From: Methylobacter sp. KS41
GTDB lineage: Bacteria > Pseudomonadota > Gammaproteobacteria > Methylococcales > Methylomonadaceae
Assembly: GCA_002862125.1 (NCBI GenBank)
Contig: PHSP01000001.1
Coordinates: forward strand, 1,522,501-1,586,500
Length of the DNA stretch: 64,000 nucleotides
Direction of reading: 5' to 3'
Below, piece after piece: positions 37,018 to 47,300 of this stretch. The notes beneath the pieces are model-generated. The model had not been told where the DNA came from. It saw only the letters and a list, made by a program, of their open reading frames with translations, and did no database searches. The stretch's first letter is position 1, and every line of letters starts with the position of its first letter. Position numbers and translations under genes: made by a program.

Positions 37018-37615
37018 AGCCATGCCCTTTGAGAAATAAAGAAACAGCTGCATCGATCATACGCTGCTTTGCTGCTTCGCTCAAACTGGACTGTAAACCC
37101 AGCAGGCAGCGGAAATGTTCATCGCCTTTTAGCATATCCAGGAATAGGCGGCTTGATGTCTCCAAGTCAGTGATGTTTAGAATGCCTTGGGCATTGAGTT
37201 CGGCCAGATAAGATGTCATTTGCCGCAACACCGGTACGGGGCCGGAGCGGTAGATCAGTTCTCCAAGCTCTGGAAAATGCTGCTGCTCGGCGATAATCAG
37301 TCGATACAGCTGTATGGCTTCGTCTGCATACGCCAGATCGATGAAGGCGCCGGCGATAGCTTTCAAGCCGGCCGCCGGGTCGTTGAGTTCGGTTTGCATG
37401 CTGCTGAATGTACTGATCAAGGCTTCACATCGACACTCGATTACGGCGGCGAACAAGTCCTGTTTGCTTTTGAAATGATTGTAAAGCGTGGGTTTGGAAA
37501 CAGGCGCCGCTTCGGCGATGGCTTCCATGCTGGTGCCGCTGTAGCCGTGGGCAATGAATGCGCGCATTGCCGCTTCGAGTATGGCTTGTCGTTTGGGATT
37601 GTGAGGTTTGTTCAT
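37007..37615 (-). CDS. TetR/AcrR-family repressor
   Basis: 202-residue regulator. The N-terminal HTH contains GTSMEAIAEAAPVSKPTLYNHFKSK split by the usual recognition helix (VSKPTLYNHF). The ligand-binding domain has the AefR-like region of the AcrR group. It is the first gene of the channel/HlyD/RbbA/YhhJ operon and divergent from the EmrAB-like genes. A palindrome in the shared upstream region is its likely operator, so it probably represses both units and itself, with release by a pumped compound. This regulation is inferred from position. Confidence 0.95.
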   Translation of the reverse strand: MNKPHNPKRQAILEAAMRAFIAHGYSGTSMEAIAEAAPVSKPTLYNHFKSKQDLFAAVIECRCEALISTFSSMQTELNDPAAGLKAIAGAFIDLAYADEAIQLYRLIIAEQQHFPELGELIYRSGPVPVLRQMTSYLAELNAQGILNITDLETSSRLFLDMLKGDEHFRCLLGLQSSLSEAAKQRMIDAAVSLFLKGHGYDA

Positions 37616-37662
37616 CGCATCGTTGGATAAATTGATTGCATTGGCAAGGGGTTAATGAGTAT

Positions 37663-37682
37663 ACTAAACTACACCGTTTAGT
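37663..37682. promoter_or_regulatory. Palindromic operator between tetR and emrA-like gene
   Basis: ACTAAAC-N6-GTTTAGT, a perfect 7-bp inverted repeat with spacer TACACC. It lies 48 bases from the TetR start and 20 bases before the EmrA-like ATG. Size and symmetry suit a TetR dimer, and its position would block the divergent promoters. Binding is inferred. Confidence 0.75.
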
Positions 37683-37701
37683 TAATCAATCAAAAATTCA
37701 T

Positions 37702-38727
37702 ATGCCTCTCACCCTTTCCAAAAAAACTGTATGGACCTCTTTGTTGCTTCTGGCCGCAATCGCGGCGGGCATAGTCTATTGGCTCAAGGCGATCCATCCT
37801 TTCGAAACTACCGACAACGCTTATCTGAAGGCGCACACCAGCTTGATTAGTCCCAAGGAAACCGGGTACGTCACAGAAGTGTTGTTTGAAGATAACCAGA
37901 AGGTAATGCCGGGCGATTTGCTGGTCGTCATCGATGATCACGATTTTCAGGCCAGGGTGGCCCAAGCCGAGGCGCAAATGTTGTCAGAGACCGCGCGCAT
38001 CCGGACACTGGAGACTGACAAGCGCACGCAAGGCGCCAAGATCCGTCAGGAAGCCGCGAACATCGCCGCTTCCGAGGCCGATCTGGAAAAGGCAGCGAAA
38101 GATTTGAAGCGTTTCGGCAACCTGGCCGAAGAGGGCGCAGTTTCGGCGCAAACCAGGGATGCCGCCGAATCCACTCACAAGCAGGCGAATGCCCAGAGGG
38201 ACAAAGTCCGTTCCTCGCGGCAGGAAGCAGAAAGTCAATTGGCGGCTTTGGATGCCCAAATCCAGGAAACGCGCGCCCGTGTTAAAGCCGCCGAAGCCAA
38301 TCTGGAGCTGGCTCGTATCAATCTGGCGAACACACGCATCACGGCTCCCATGGACGGCATTATCGGCAACCGTAGCGTGCAGGTCGGGCAACTTATCAAA
38401 CCCGGCAGTGTGCTCGGCCATCTAATTCCGGCCAAAGGGCTGTTCGTGGAAGCCAATTTCAAGGAAAACCAGATATCCAGGATCCAGCCGGGGCAGCCGG
38501 TGGAGATCCACATCGATGCATATCCCGATCAGGTTTTTGAAGGCGTAGTAGATAGTTTCGCTCCGGCATCGGGTTCGGAATTCAGTTTGCTGCCGCCGGA
38601 AAACGCTACCGGCAACTTTACCAAGATCGTGCGGCGGGTGCCGTTGAAGATCGCTTTTCAGCCAGGTTCAGATCTGAACCAGTTGCGGCCGGGACTTTCC
38701 ACGGTGATCAAGGTTAAGGTGCTGTAA
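37702..38727 (+). CDS. emrA: EmrA-like membrane fusion protein
   Basis: 341-residue periplasmic adaptor from ATG 37702; upstream in-frame codons overlap the operator and are rejected. One transmembrane helix (TVWTSLLLLAAIAAGIVYWL) is followed by FETTDNAYLKAHTSLISPKE, the EmrA/HlyD_3 signature, a long coiled coil, and NTRITAPMDGIIGNRSVQVG. It works with the adjacent MFS pump to move drugs across both membranes. No outer membrane gene lies in this unit; the NodT-type channel encoded on the other side of tetR could supply it. Confidence 0.95.
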   Translation: MPLTLSKKTVWTSLLLLAAIAAGIVYWLKAIHPFETTDNAYLKAHTSLISPKETGYVTEVLFEDNQKVMPGDLLVVIDDHDFQARVAQAEAQMLSETARIRTLETDKRTQGAKIRQEAANIAASEADLEKAAKDLKRFGNLAEEGAVSAQTRDAAESTHKQANAQRDKVRSSRQEAESQLAALDAQIQETRARVKAAEANLELARINLANTRITAPMDGIIGNRSVQVGQLIKPGSVLGHLIPAKGLFVEANFKENQISRIQPGQPVEIHIDAYPDQVFEGVVDSFAPASGSEFSLLPPENATGNFTKIVRRVPLKIAFQPGSDLNQLRPGLSTVIKVKVL

Positions 38728-38733
38728 ACAGAC

Positions 38734-40338
38734 ATGGCAACGACGACAGAGTCAACAGCGTCACCAGCCATAGACGATAGCGTCGCGCCGGAGCATCAAG
38801 CGGTCAGTGCAGAGCAGTGGATAGGTTTTTTCGCGATGGTGTCCGGCATTTTCATGGCGATTCTGGACATCCAGATAGTCGCCAGTTCGCTGGAACAGAT
38901 TCAGGTCGGGCTTTCGGCGACGCCGGATGAAATCACCTGGGTGCAGACCGCTTACCTTGTGGCGGAAGTAGTGATCATTCCGCTTTCCGGCTGGCTGGCG
39001 CGCGCCTTTTCCACACGAATTTTGTTCGTGCTATCCTGCGGCGGTTTTACCTTGATGAGCCTGTGCTGTGTGCTGGCCTGGAATCTGCAGTCCATGGTGG
39101 TGTTCCGCGCTTTTCAGGGTTTGTTTGGCGGAGCGATGATACCGACCGTGTTTGCGGTGATCTATACGCTGTTTCCGCGCCGGCTGCAACCGGCCATGGT
39201 GATCGTTGTCGGCATGGTAGTGATGATTGCGCCTACGGCGGGTCCGGTGCTGGGAGGCTATCTGACCGAAGCCGTGTCCTGGAAGGCGCTGTTTCTGATC
39301 AATCTCGTGCCGGGCTTGCTTGTGTGTCTGGCGACCTGGCGGTTCGTGCGGGTCGATGAACCCGACTGGGGCTTGCTGGACAAGATCGATTTTCTAGGCA
39401 TCGTTTATATCGTGGTCTTTCTCGGCAGCCTGCAATTCGTGCTGGAAGAGGGCGTACGCGAACAATGGTTCGAGAGCCGGGAGATCGTGTTTTTCAGTCT
39501 GGTAGCGGCCCTATCCGGCGTCGCACTGGTCCACCGCGAACTGACCATAGAGCATCCCATCGTCGATCTGTGGGCATTCCGCAATCGCAATTTTGCGGTC
39601 GGCTGCACATTCAGTTTCATACTCGGCATCGGTATGTTCACGCTGATGTTTTTGATGCCGGTCTATCTGGCCAGCGTTAAGGGTTTGAACAGCTTGCAGA
39701 TCGGCCAGTACATCATGGTTACCGGCCTGTTTCAGTTATTGTCCGCGTTTGTCGCAGGTCCCTTGGCGAAACGCATCGATTCCCGGCTGATGCTGGCGTT
39801 GGGATTATCCGGCTTTGCGCTGGGTAGCTGGATGAACGGCAATCTCACGATTGAGTCCGGCTACTGGGAATTCTTCTGGCCGCAGGCAATTCGGGGCTTT
39901 TCCTTGATGTATTGTTTCCTGCCAATCAATTCCCTGGCGCTTGGCACCTTGCCGCCGGAGGAAGTCAAGAATGCCAGCGGGCTTTATAACCTGATGCGCA
40001 ACCTGGGCGGTGCGATCGGTTTGGCGGTGGCTAATACGCTGATGACACAGTTAAACAAGCAACATTACGCGGTGTTGCGCGAGGCGGTGACGCCCGGCTC
40101 TCCGCAAGCACAGGCTTTTATGGGCGGCATGCAAGAAAGAATGGCGGGCTTGACCCTGCCGGATGCAGAGTCTGCCGCACTGAAACAGCTTTATATCCTG
40201 GTGATGCGCGAAGCCGAAGTCCTTACCCTCAATACCCTGTTTCACGGTCTGAGCCTGATTTTCCTGTTGTCGCTGTTGTTGATGCCCTGGGTTAGAAAAG
40301 TATCGGCAACATCCAGTGAAGCCGTTGGAGGGCATTGA
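38734..40338 (+). CDS. emrB: EmrB-like MFS drug exporter (DHA2)
   Basis: 534-residue inner-membrane transporter with about 14 hydrophobic segments, the DHA2 topology. Motifs: FMAILDIQIVASSLEQIQ in helix 1, ITWVQTAYLVAEVVIIPLSG in helix 2, motif A-like ARAFSTR, and GPVLGGYLTEAVSWKALFLI (motif C region). It starts seven bases after the emrA-like gene. It exports hydrophobic compounds using the proton gradient; the specific substrate is unknown. Confidence 0.96.
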   Translation: MATTTESTASPAIDDSVAPEHQAVSAEQWIGFFAMVSGIFMAILDIQIVASSLEQIQVGLSATPDEITWVQTAYLVAEVVIIPLSGWLARAFSTRILFVLSCGGFTLMSLCCVLAWNLQSMVVFRAFQGLFGGAMIPTVFAVIYTLFPRRLQPAMVIVVGMVVMIAPTAGPVLGGYLTEAVSWKALFLINLVPGLLVCLATWRFVRVDEPDWGLLDKIDFLGIVYIVVFLGSLQFVLEEGVREQWFESREIVFFSLVAALSGVALVHRELTIEHPIVDLWAFRNRNFAVGCTFSFILGIGMFTLMFLMPVYLASVKGLNSLQIGQYIMVTGLFQLLSAFVAGPLAKRIDSRLMLALGLSGFALGSWMNGNLTIESGYWEFFWPQAIRGFSLMYCFLPINSLALGTLPPEEVKNASGLYNLMRNLGGAIGLAVANTLMTQLNKQHYAVLREAVTPGSPQAQAFMGGMQERMAGLTLPDAESAALKQLYILVMREAEVLTLNTLFHGLSLIFLLSLLLMPWVRKVSATSSEAVGGH

Positions 40339-40625
40339 TCTAACAGCACTAAAGCATATATTCTCATCTCTAATTTTCTAAAACTCCATTCTACCTCTTG
40401 TGCAAAAGGCGGCTTAAGGGTTTAGACCGGACAGTCAATGTGTTGAATATGAATGTCGCTTTTGGGTCGAAGCCTGCCCGTCGAAATTAATCGCGCCAAG
40501 TGCTTGCAATATAACCGTATTGATACGGTCGCGTTTCCCGGTGTCTTGGATATTCAAATAAAGCGCTTCCTTACTTTCGTAACAGGGTATTTGATGTGAA
40601 AATAAGGGGCTCGCATGAATTTATG

Positions 40626-43600
40626 TCAGGACGCCTTTTTCAACTCGCCCATGCCATTCGGCTTTTTGACCACTTGAAGCTGCGCTTTAAAGCGTTTCTG
40701 CACCGCTTCGACATGAGAAATAACGCCCACGGTTTTTCCATGTGTATGCAAACTTTCCAGGGTGCTGATTACTGTATAAAGCGAATCTGCATCCAGATTG
40801 CCAAAACCTTCGTCAAGAAACAGCGAATCCACGGATCGCCCGTTATTGGCCAATTCCGAAAGACCCAGCGCCAATGCCAGGCTGACTACAAAACCTTCGC
40901 CGCCCGATAATGTTTTTGGCAAACGCCGGACATTAGCCTGATAAGTATCTTCAACTTCAAGCGCCAGTCCTTGCTCGCTGATTGCTTGCCGCAAATAATA
41001 ACGGCCGCTGATTTTTTCCAGTATGGCATTGGTCTGGGACAATAGCTTATCGGCAATCCGCCCCTGAACCCTGCGGCGGAAGGCCATGCCACTTTCGGTT
41101 TCCAATAGAGCCGCTTCATCAAGGTAAGGCTGAAACGCCGCTTCCTGTTGTTGTAAGCGCAATAGGGAGGCATCATAGGTCTGCTGCAGTTGCTCTTGAT
41201 CGCTTAGCAGCCTTTCAAGATGCTGGATTTCCATGCTTGCTATATCCATTTTTCCGGCAATGCGTCTAAGCTGCTCTTCGATTTCCGCCGGACTCAAAGA
41301 AGATTCCAGGCTAATAAGATCCGCTTCCAGTTGAGCATGACTTGCTTCATATTCTATGGTTCCGGCATCAATCTCCTGTTCCAGTTCAGCTTTCTTCCGT
41401 TCGAGTTCGGACTGGTTCCCCATCAGCTCAAGTATTTTGCTAATCTCCTGCAAGCTGGTAAATTGAGTGGGTTTTATTTTTTCCAGTAAAGCCTGATTGA
41501 GATTGCCGGCTTCGATTTCCTGCTGAGCCAGGAACTGTTCTTTATCGGCAATCAGTTTCTGTTTTTCAATGACAGCAAAATGCAGGCCTATGGTTTCTTC
41601 CGCATGAAGCTGACTGTTATAAATTTCCAGCTGCTCATTGCAACGCGTTATTTCACTTTGACAGGCGGCCTGTTTCGTTTCCAAAGCCTCCAGCTCTTCT
41701 GTTAGCGCTTTGTGACGGAATGCATAGCCATGGTATTCCTCCCGCCGCGCATTGAGCCGGTCGATCAACGCATCTTCCTGGCCTTTGGAAGGCATTTTCT
41801 CGCCCAGCAAAGTCAGTTGTTCCAGTAATTTATCGGCCAGCTCTTTTACCTGCCGCTGACAAGTGCTTAAGGCGTCTTCAATTTCTTTTTGTTCTTGAGT
41901 AAACTCCTGACTTTCGGAACTCAGGTGCTGAGTGCTTATTTGCAACTGATCGATAGCGCTTGCACTTTTGGCGATTAAAGCCTTTAATTTTTCGATGCCG
42001 TCCTGTTTGCTTCGATATTTCGTGGCGAAACTGACAATTTCTGTTAATTCTTTGGTTTCTTTCTTTATCAACTCCCTCATCAATCCCAAATTATTGATAT
42101 CAAGATCATGACTCACGATATTCAGCCGGTTGCACAAGTTCAACCATTGGGCTCTAATCTGCTGCAACCGTGTTTGCTGCGCTTGATTTTTTTCAGAACG
42201 CTTTTGCGCGTCACTGATTTTAAGCCCGGTGTTGATGGATTTTTCCTTTAGCACTCTTAGCTTCGCTTTTTGATCAATCAATGCCTGTTTGGAATTGCCC
42301 GCTGCCGGCGGGTGTTTAGCGTAAGGGTGTTGCAAGGCTCCGCAAAAAGGGCAGGGCTTTCCATCGACAAGGTAAATCCTATCCGGGGCCATTTTTTTCA
42401 ATAATGATTCCTGGATAATCGCTTCTTCAAGCACGCGTTTGATATTTTCTTCGCGTTTTATTTCCTGTTTTTGCCTTTCAAGCTCAAGACTCAGTAGATC
42501 GGCATCATGATCCGGCTGTTCCTTGCGTCTGAACAGGGAGAAAAAACCGGAAGCGTCCGTCAGTTTTTGATGTTGTTGAGCAAGATTGTAGAGCGTCTGA
42601 AAGTCCTTGACGCGCTCTTGCTGTTCTAGCTTCAAGGCATCGATGCTCTCGGGTTTATGGCCCTGAGCCATAATCTCAAGCTCTTTTTCATCCGTCTCTA
42701 ACTGGCGTTTAAATTCAACCAGTTTGTTATTTTCCTTGGTCAGGGCAGTGCTGTCATTCTTCAGTGCCGAGATGGTTTTATTAGTTTGCTTGTTAAACAG
42801 TTTTTGCTTTCCGCTTAACTCTTGCAGTTCGGCGCGGAGTTTTTTTAATTTACCCAGTTCAGGAAAATCCGTCAGTAATAATGCGTCGTGTGCATGTGCT
42901 TCCAGCCATGTTGAGACGGGTGCAAGCAGCGGCTTCTTTTCCGCGAGCTGTGCAGTCAAAGACTGCAAGAGAGCCATTTCGGACTGAAGGTTTAAACCAA
43001 AATGGCTAACCTGTGTTCTGGCGTTGTCTATGATCTTCTGCTGATCATCAAACGATCGCAGCGCCGCATCCCCGGAAGCCGTTTCTGCACTGCCGAGCTT
43101 ATCTTTTAATTGCTTAAGTTCGTTCTGTAAATCATCAAGGGCCGATTTTCCTTGCCGGATAACATGGTTTATTGCTTTGTACGCCTCGATGTCATCCTTA
43201 AAGATTAACGCGTCTTGAGATGCGGCGATTTTTTCCAATAGTTGTTGTAGTTCGTCTACCTGTTGTTTAGCTGCTTCCAGGTTCTTTTCCTGTTCGACAA
43301 TCTGCTTTTTTATCGCCGTTATCCTTATCTGCAAGGCTTGTTGTTCCTCCATGCTGTTTTGTGCAGCCTGCAGCTCGGATAATTGCTCTTTAAAGTCGAT
43401 TAAATCATGTTCGCGAGCTTCCTGTTTTTCGGGGGGCATCAACTGGATAGAGGCTAAATTCTGTTTTAAAAGATCAAGTTCCTTTTGCGCGTTTTCAGCC
43501 TTTTCAATAATCTCCTTTTTATAATCAGCATAAATATCAGTGCTGATAATTTTTTCCAGTATATCCATGCGTTCGCTATCCAGCGCATTGAGAAAAGCGG

Positions 43601-44066
43601 CAAAATCACCTTGAGCCAGCATTATCGAGCGAGTGAAATTACGAAAATTCATGCCGGTAATTTCGGTCATTCGCGCACATACCTCATGAGGCGTGCCGGC
43701 TAATAGTTCTCCGTCTTTCAAGCGGACTAATCGCATTTCCGGGAACAATAATTCACTCTCGGGATTACCGCCAGCTCGCTGAACATGCCAGCTGGACTGG
43801 TATTTTTCGCCGCCTAAGGAAAATTCGATTTCTGCAAAACATTCAGCTGTACGCTTGGTCATCACATGAGAAGCAGGCCGGTCAAAACGAAAAGTTTCGC
43901 CATATAATCCCAGCGTAATGACATCTAAAATACTGGACTTGCCTGATCCGTTAGGCCCGGTAATCGCAAAAACTCCGGTATCGGAAAATGGCGCTTGTTC
44001 GAAATTAACCCGGCTCTCGCCTTCCAAGGAATTGATATTTTTGAAATGGATATTGAGTATCTTCAT
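40626..44066 (-). CDS. sbcC: SbcC, SMC-like exonuclease subunit
   Basis: 1146-residue Rad50-like ATPase of the SbcCD nuclease, which cleaves DNA hairpins and processes double-strand breaks. Walker A ITGPNGSGKSSILD lies near the N-terminus, long coiled coils flank a zinc hook CPFC near residue 572, and the C-terminal head has LSGGEGFVVSLALALGLSEL and the Walker B SLFLDEGFGNLD. The start [18 protein letters not shown] is standard. SbcD is normally encoded directly upstream, but here a genomic island begins within 45 bases of the start. A diverged copy of the first 12 codons lies at the far side of the island. Confidence 0.97.
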   Translation of the reverse strand: MKILNIHFKNINSLEGESRVNFEQAPFSDTGVFAITGPNGSGKSSILDVITLGLYGETFRFDRPASHVMTKRTAECFAEIEFSLGGEKYQSSWHVQRAGGNPESELLFPEMRLVRLKDGELLAGTPHEVCARMTEITGMNFRNFTRSIMLAQGDFAAFLNALDSERMDILEKIISTDIYADYKKEIIEKAENAQKELDLLKQNLASIQLMPPEKQEAREHDLIDFKEQLSELQAAQNSMEEQQALQIRITAIKKQIVEQEKNLEAAKQQVDELQQLLEKIAASQDALIFKDDIEAYKAINHVIRQGKSALDDLQNELKQLKDKLGSAETASGDAALRSFDDQQKIIDNARTQVSHFGLNLQSEMALLQSLTAQLAEKKPLLAPVSTWLEAHAHDALLLTDFPELGKLKKLRAELQELSGKQKLFNKQTNKTISALKNDSTALTKENNKLVEFKRQLETDEKELEIMAQGHKPESIDALKLEQQERVKDFQTLYNLAQQHQKLTDASGFFSLFRRKEQPDHDADLLSLELERQKQEIKREENIKRVLEEAIIQESLLKKMAPDRIYLVDGKPCPFCGALQHPYAKHPPAAGNSKQALIDQKAKLRVLKEKSINTGLKISDAQKRSEKNQAQQTRLQQIRAQWLNLCNRLNIVSHDLDINNLGLMRELIKKETKELTEIVSFATKYRSKQDGIEKLKALIAKSASAIDQLQISTQHLSSESQEFTQEQKEIEDALSTCQRQVKELADKLLEQLTLLGEKMPSKGQEDALIDRLNARREEYHGYAFRHKALTEELEALETKQAACQSEITRCNEQLEIYNSQLHAEETIGLHFAVIEKQKLIADKEQFLAQQEIEAGNLNQALLEKIKPTQFTSLQEISKILELMGNQSELERKKAELEQEIDAGTIEYEASHAQLEADLISLESSLSPAEIEEQLRRIAGKMDIASMEIQHLERLLSDQEQLQQTYDASLLRLQQQEAAFQPYLDEAALLETESGMAFRRRVQGRIADKLLSQTNAILEKISGRYYLRQAISEQGLALEVEDTYQANVRRLPKTLSGGEGFVVSLALALGLSELANNGRSVDSLFLDEGFGNLDADSLYTVISTLESLHTHGKTVGVISHVEAVQKRFKAQLQVVKKPNGMGELKKAS

Positions 44067-44108
44067 AAGTTATTGTTATATATATTTTTACTCAATTAGG
44101 CTGCGTCA

Positions 44109-44180
44109 TTTGGTGAACGCTTTGGTGAACATTATTAACGTGCTTACATGATACACGATGGGACTGCTTGAGAAAACAAT
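44109..44180 (+). other. Left att-like repeat of the island
   Basis: TTTGGTGAAC at 44109-44118 and 44121-44130, then TGGGACTGCTTG from 44159. It matches the right repeat closely in the first 28 bases and in the TGGGACT segment. It lies 42 bases from the sbcC start. Alternatively it is what remains of the upstream region of a lost integrase. Confidence 0.65.
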
Positions 44181-44335
44181 CACACAAAACAGCCGCAATG
44201 CTTGCCTGAATTTTAGGCATAAAAAAAGCGGATATTACTTGGCCTTAATTGTTTTCTAAGATGACAATTATTTAAACGTTTTTAAACAACTCATCTAAAT
44301 GATGATTGCTACTCACAAACTTAGATTATGAATTT

Positions 44336-47300
44336 TTATCCATTCGTATTCGTTGCTTTTGGGATGTTGTCATAAATTACTTTTGATAACAATGAAAACG
44401 CTGCATCCTCAAAAGCTCTATCATCCATGTATCGAGTGACGATTTTATCGTTTTCGTGCATGCGTTTAATCATCAGGTCCTCCAGCATCTGCCGAAAACC
44501 TAACTGAAACTTATCAAACGGATTGGCTTGCCGTAGCTGAATCACCTCGGATGTATTGGTGGCTTTTTCTCTGATTTGTTCGAAGAACAAGCGGTCTTCT
44601 TCGGTAAAGTTCGTGCCAAACCGGTTGTTCAATATCTCGATGATTTCTGACAGTGTGGCTTTTTCGTCCTTGGCTTTACCGGTGCCGACATCGGTTGGAC
44701 TTTTTACCGTGTACTCGCCTTGCTCATCCGCCAGATCAATTGCTCCGGAAAACACTCGTTGCAGCCGGTAATACTGCAAATCGACTTCGTCACCTAGCTT
44801 GACGTTGGTGTTATCTCTATCCAGCGGCAAATGCGGTAATAACAAGCGGCCAAAGCTATACAGCATTTCCAGATCGGGATCGGCATAAGGCATGATCTGA
44901 CTCAAAAAGGCATACACATTGACATAGCCGCTTAACTTGTCTCGAAACATAGAGCGTTGCTCTTCATCGCTAATCGCCTTGAACCGGTCCACTGCCGGTT
45001 GTAAATGGCGTTGCAAATGGGCGTGATCGGCCGGATTTTGCTTATTGGGTGATCGGTAGAAAATACGCGCAAACGCTTCCACTTCGTTCCAGTAATAAAC
45101 CTGCATGCTATCCAAGTCGTGTTTGACCTGTTCCAGCAAAGCCGGGTCGGATGTTTCCTGTAAACTGGTGGCGTCGTAATAGGGTTTGAATGCGCGGTAA
45201 ATGTCTTCGGCTTCATTGACAAAATCCAGCACGAACGGCGCTTCCTTACCCGGCAGCATCCGATTCAGGCGCGACAAGGTTTGAACCGCCTGTACGCCGT
45301 CTAATCGCTTATCGACATACATCGCCATCAACTTCGGCTGATCGAAACCGGTTTGGTACTTGTTGGCGACAAGCAGCACTTGATAATCGGGCGAATTAAA
45401 GCGCTCTGGCAACTGTTTTTCGCTAATAGCCTTACCGGTAACGCTGTCGACGTTCATACCCGGCTCAGTGTATTCCTGCCCATTTTCGGGATCGAGTACC
45501 GTGCCGCTAAACGCTACCAAGGGCTGTATATCGTCGTAACCGTGTTGCTCGATATAATCCTGAAATGCCTGCATGTACTTAACTGCCTGCAAGCGGGTAC
45601 TGGTCACCACCATGGCCTTGGCTTGGCCGCCTAAATGATGTTTAACGTGGTTGCGGAAATGTTCGACAATGATTTCGATTTTTTGGGAAATATTGGTTGG
45701 ATGCAGTACCAAGAATTTGGCCAAGGCCCGCGCCGCCTTTTTCTTGGGCAGATTCGGGTCATCCTCCATGGCTTTAACCAGCTTGAAATAGGTTTTGTAG
45801 GTTGTGTAATTCTGCAACACGTCCAGAATAAAACCTTCCTCAATGGCTTGACGCATGCTGTACAGATGAAATGGCTCAGGCTTGCCTGTGTGACCGGCTC
45901 GACCGAACAGCTCCAAGGTCTTACCCTTGGGTGTGGCCGTGTAGGCAAAAAAGCTCACATTTGATTGGGGACCACGTGACGCCATAACCTGATCGCGAAC
46001 ATCTTCCCAATCTTCCTCATTTTCGTCACTGCTATTTAATTTAACGCCTAATATCGCTTTCAGCTCTCTGGCTGTTTCACCAGATTGTGACGAGTGCGCT
46101 TCATCGACGATCACCGCGTAACGCCGCTTGCCGATCTCCATTTCCCAAGCTTTGGCTTGCGCCTTGCTGGTTTCGTCCGCTGCGTCAATATTATCGGCAC
46201 CCGCAGCATGCAATAAACCACGCAACACAAACGGAAACTTCTGCAAGGTGGTAATCACGATTTTGGTGCCGTCGATCAGCGCCGCCGCCAACTGCTTGGA
46301 ATCCTGATCAATCGCCTTCACCACGCCTTGCGCGTGTTCGATTTGATAAATCGCATCTTGCAATTGCCTGTCCAACACTTGCCGGTCTGTAATTACAATC
46401 ACGCAATCAAACACCTTGTGATCGTTGCCATCATGCAAACTGGCTAAGCGATGCGACAACCAGGAAATCGAATTGGTCTTGCCGCTGCCCGCCGAATGCT
46501 GAATCAGATAGTTCTGGCCGGGGCCTTCCAATTGCGCCGCAGCGACCAGTCGCCGGGTGGCATCGAGCTGGTGATAGCGCGGAAAAATCACCGCTTCTTT
46601 TTGCAGCAAGCGACTGCCGCCCTTGCCGTCTTCGACTTTCTCTTCCTTGCGTTCGATGAAAATGAAATTGCCGAGGATGTCGAGAAATTGCTCGCGCTCC
46701 AGCACTTCTTCCCAGAAATAACCGCTGCGGTAACCGGACGTATGCTGCGGATTGCCCGCCCCGCAGACTACTTCGCCGGGATGACTGCCGCGATTGAACG
46801 GCAGGAAAAAGGTCTTTTTGCCCGCCAAACGGGTGGTCATGTGAACTTCATCCGGGTCAGCGGCAAAATGCACCAGCGCCCGCTGCTTAAACTCAAACAA
46901 CGGCGCGCGCGGATTGCGGTCGTTGCGGTATTGATTTACCGCATGCCGCCAGTTTTGCCCCGTCCAAGGGTTTTTCAGTTCGCAGGTTGCCACCGGCAAG
47001 CCATTAACGGCAAACAGCATGTCCAGGGTACTGTGGTCGCCCGGATGACAAGGCACCTGCCGGGTCACCGTCAGCCCGTTTTGTTGGTACTGCTCTAACA
47101 CTTCGGCATTCAAGCCGTGCGCCGGTTTGAAATAGGCTAGCCGAAAGGTCTTGCCGTAAAACTTAAAGCCGTGCCGCAACACATGCAACGAGCCCTTAAA
47201 CGCCAGTTCCTTAACCAGTTCTTTGATTAACATGGCTTGCAGATTAGAACCATGCTGCTCGTGCATGCTGTTCCAAAGGGGCGTTTGGGTAGCGGCGATA

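Noticed and set aside
44109-44180. tRNA gene as the island target
   Set aside because: P4-type integrases often use tRNA genes, but no cloverleaf could be formed around either repeat.
46451-47098. 215-codon plus-strand frame inside hsdR
   Set aside because: Antisense of hsdR with no family signature.
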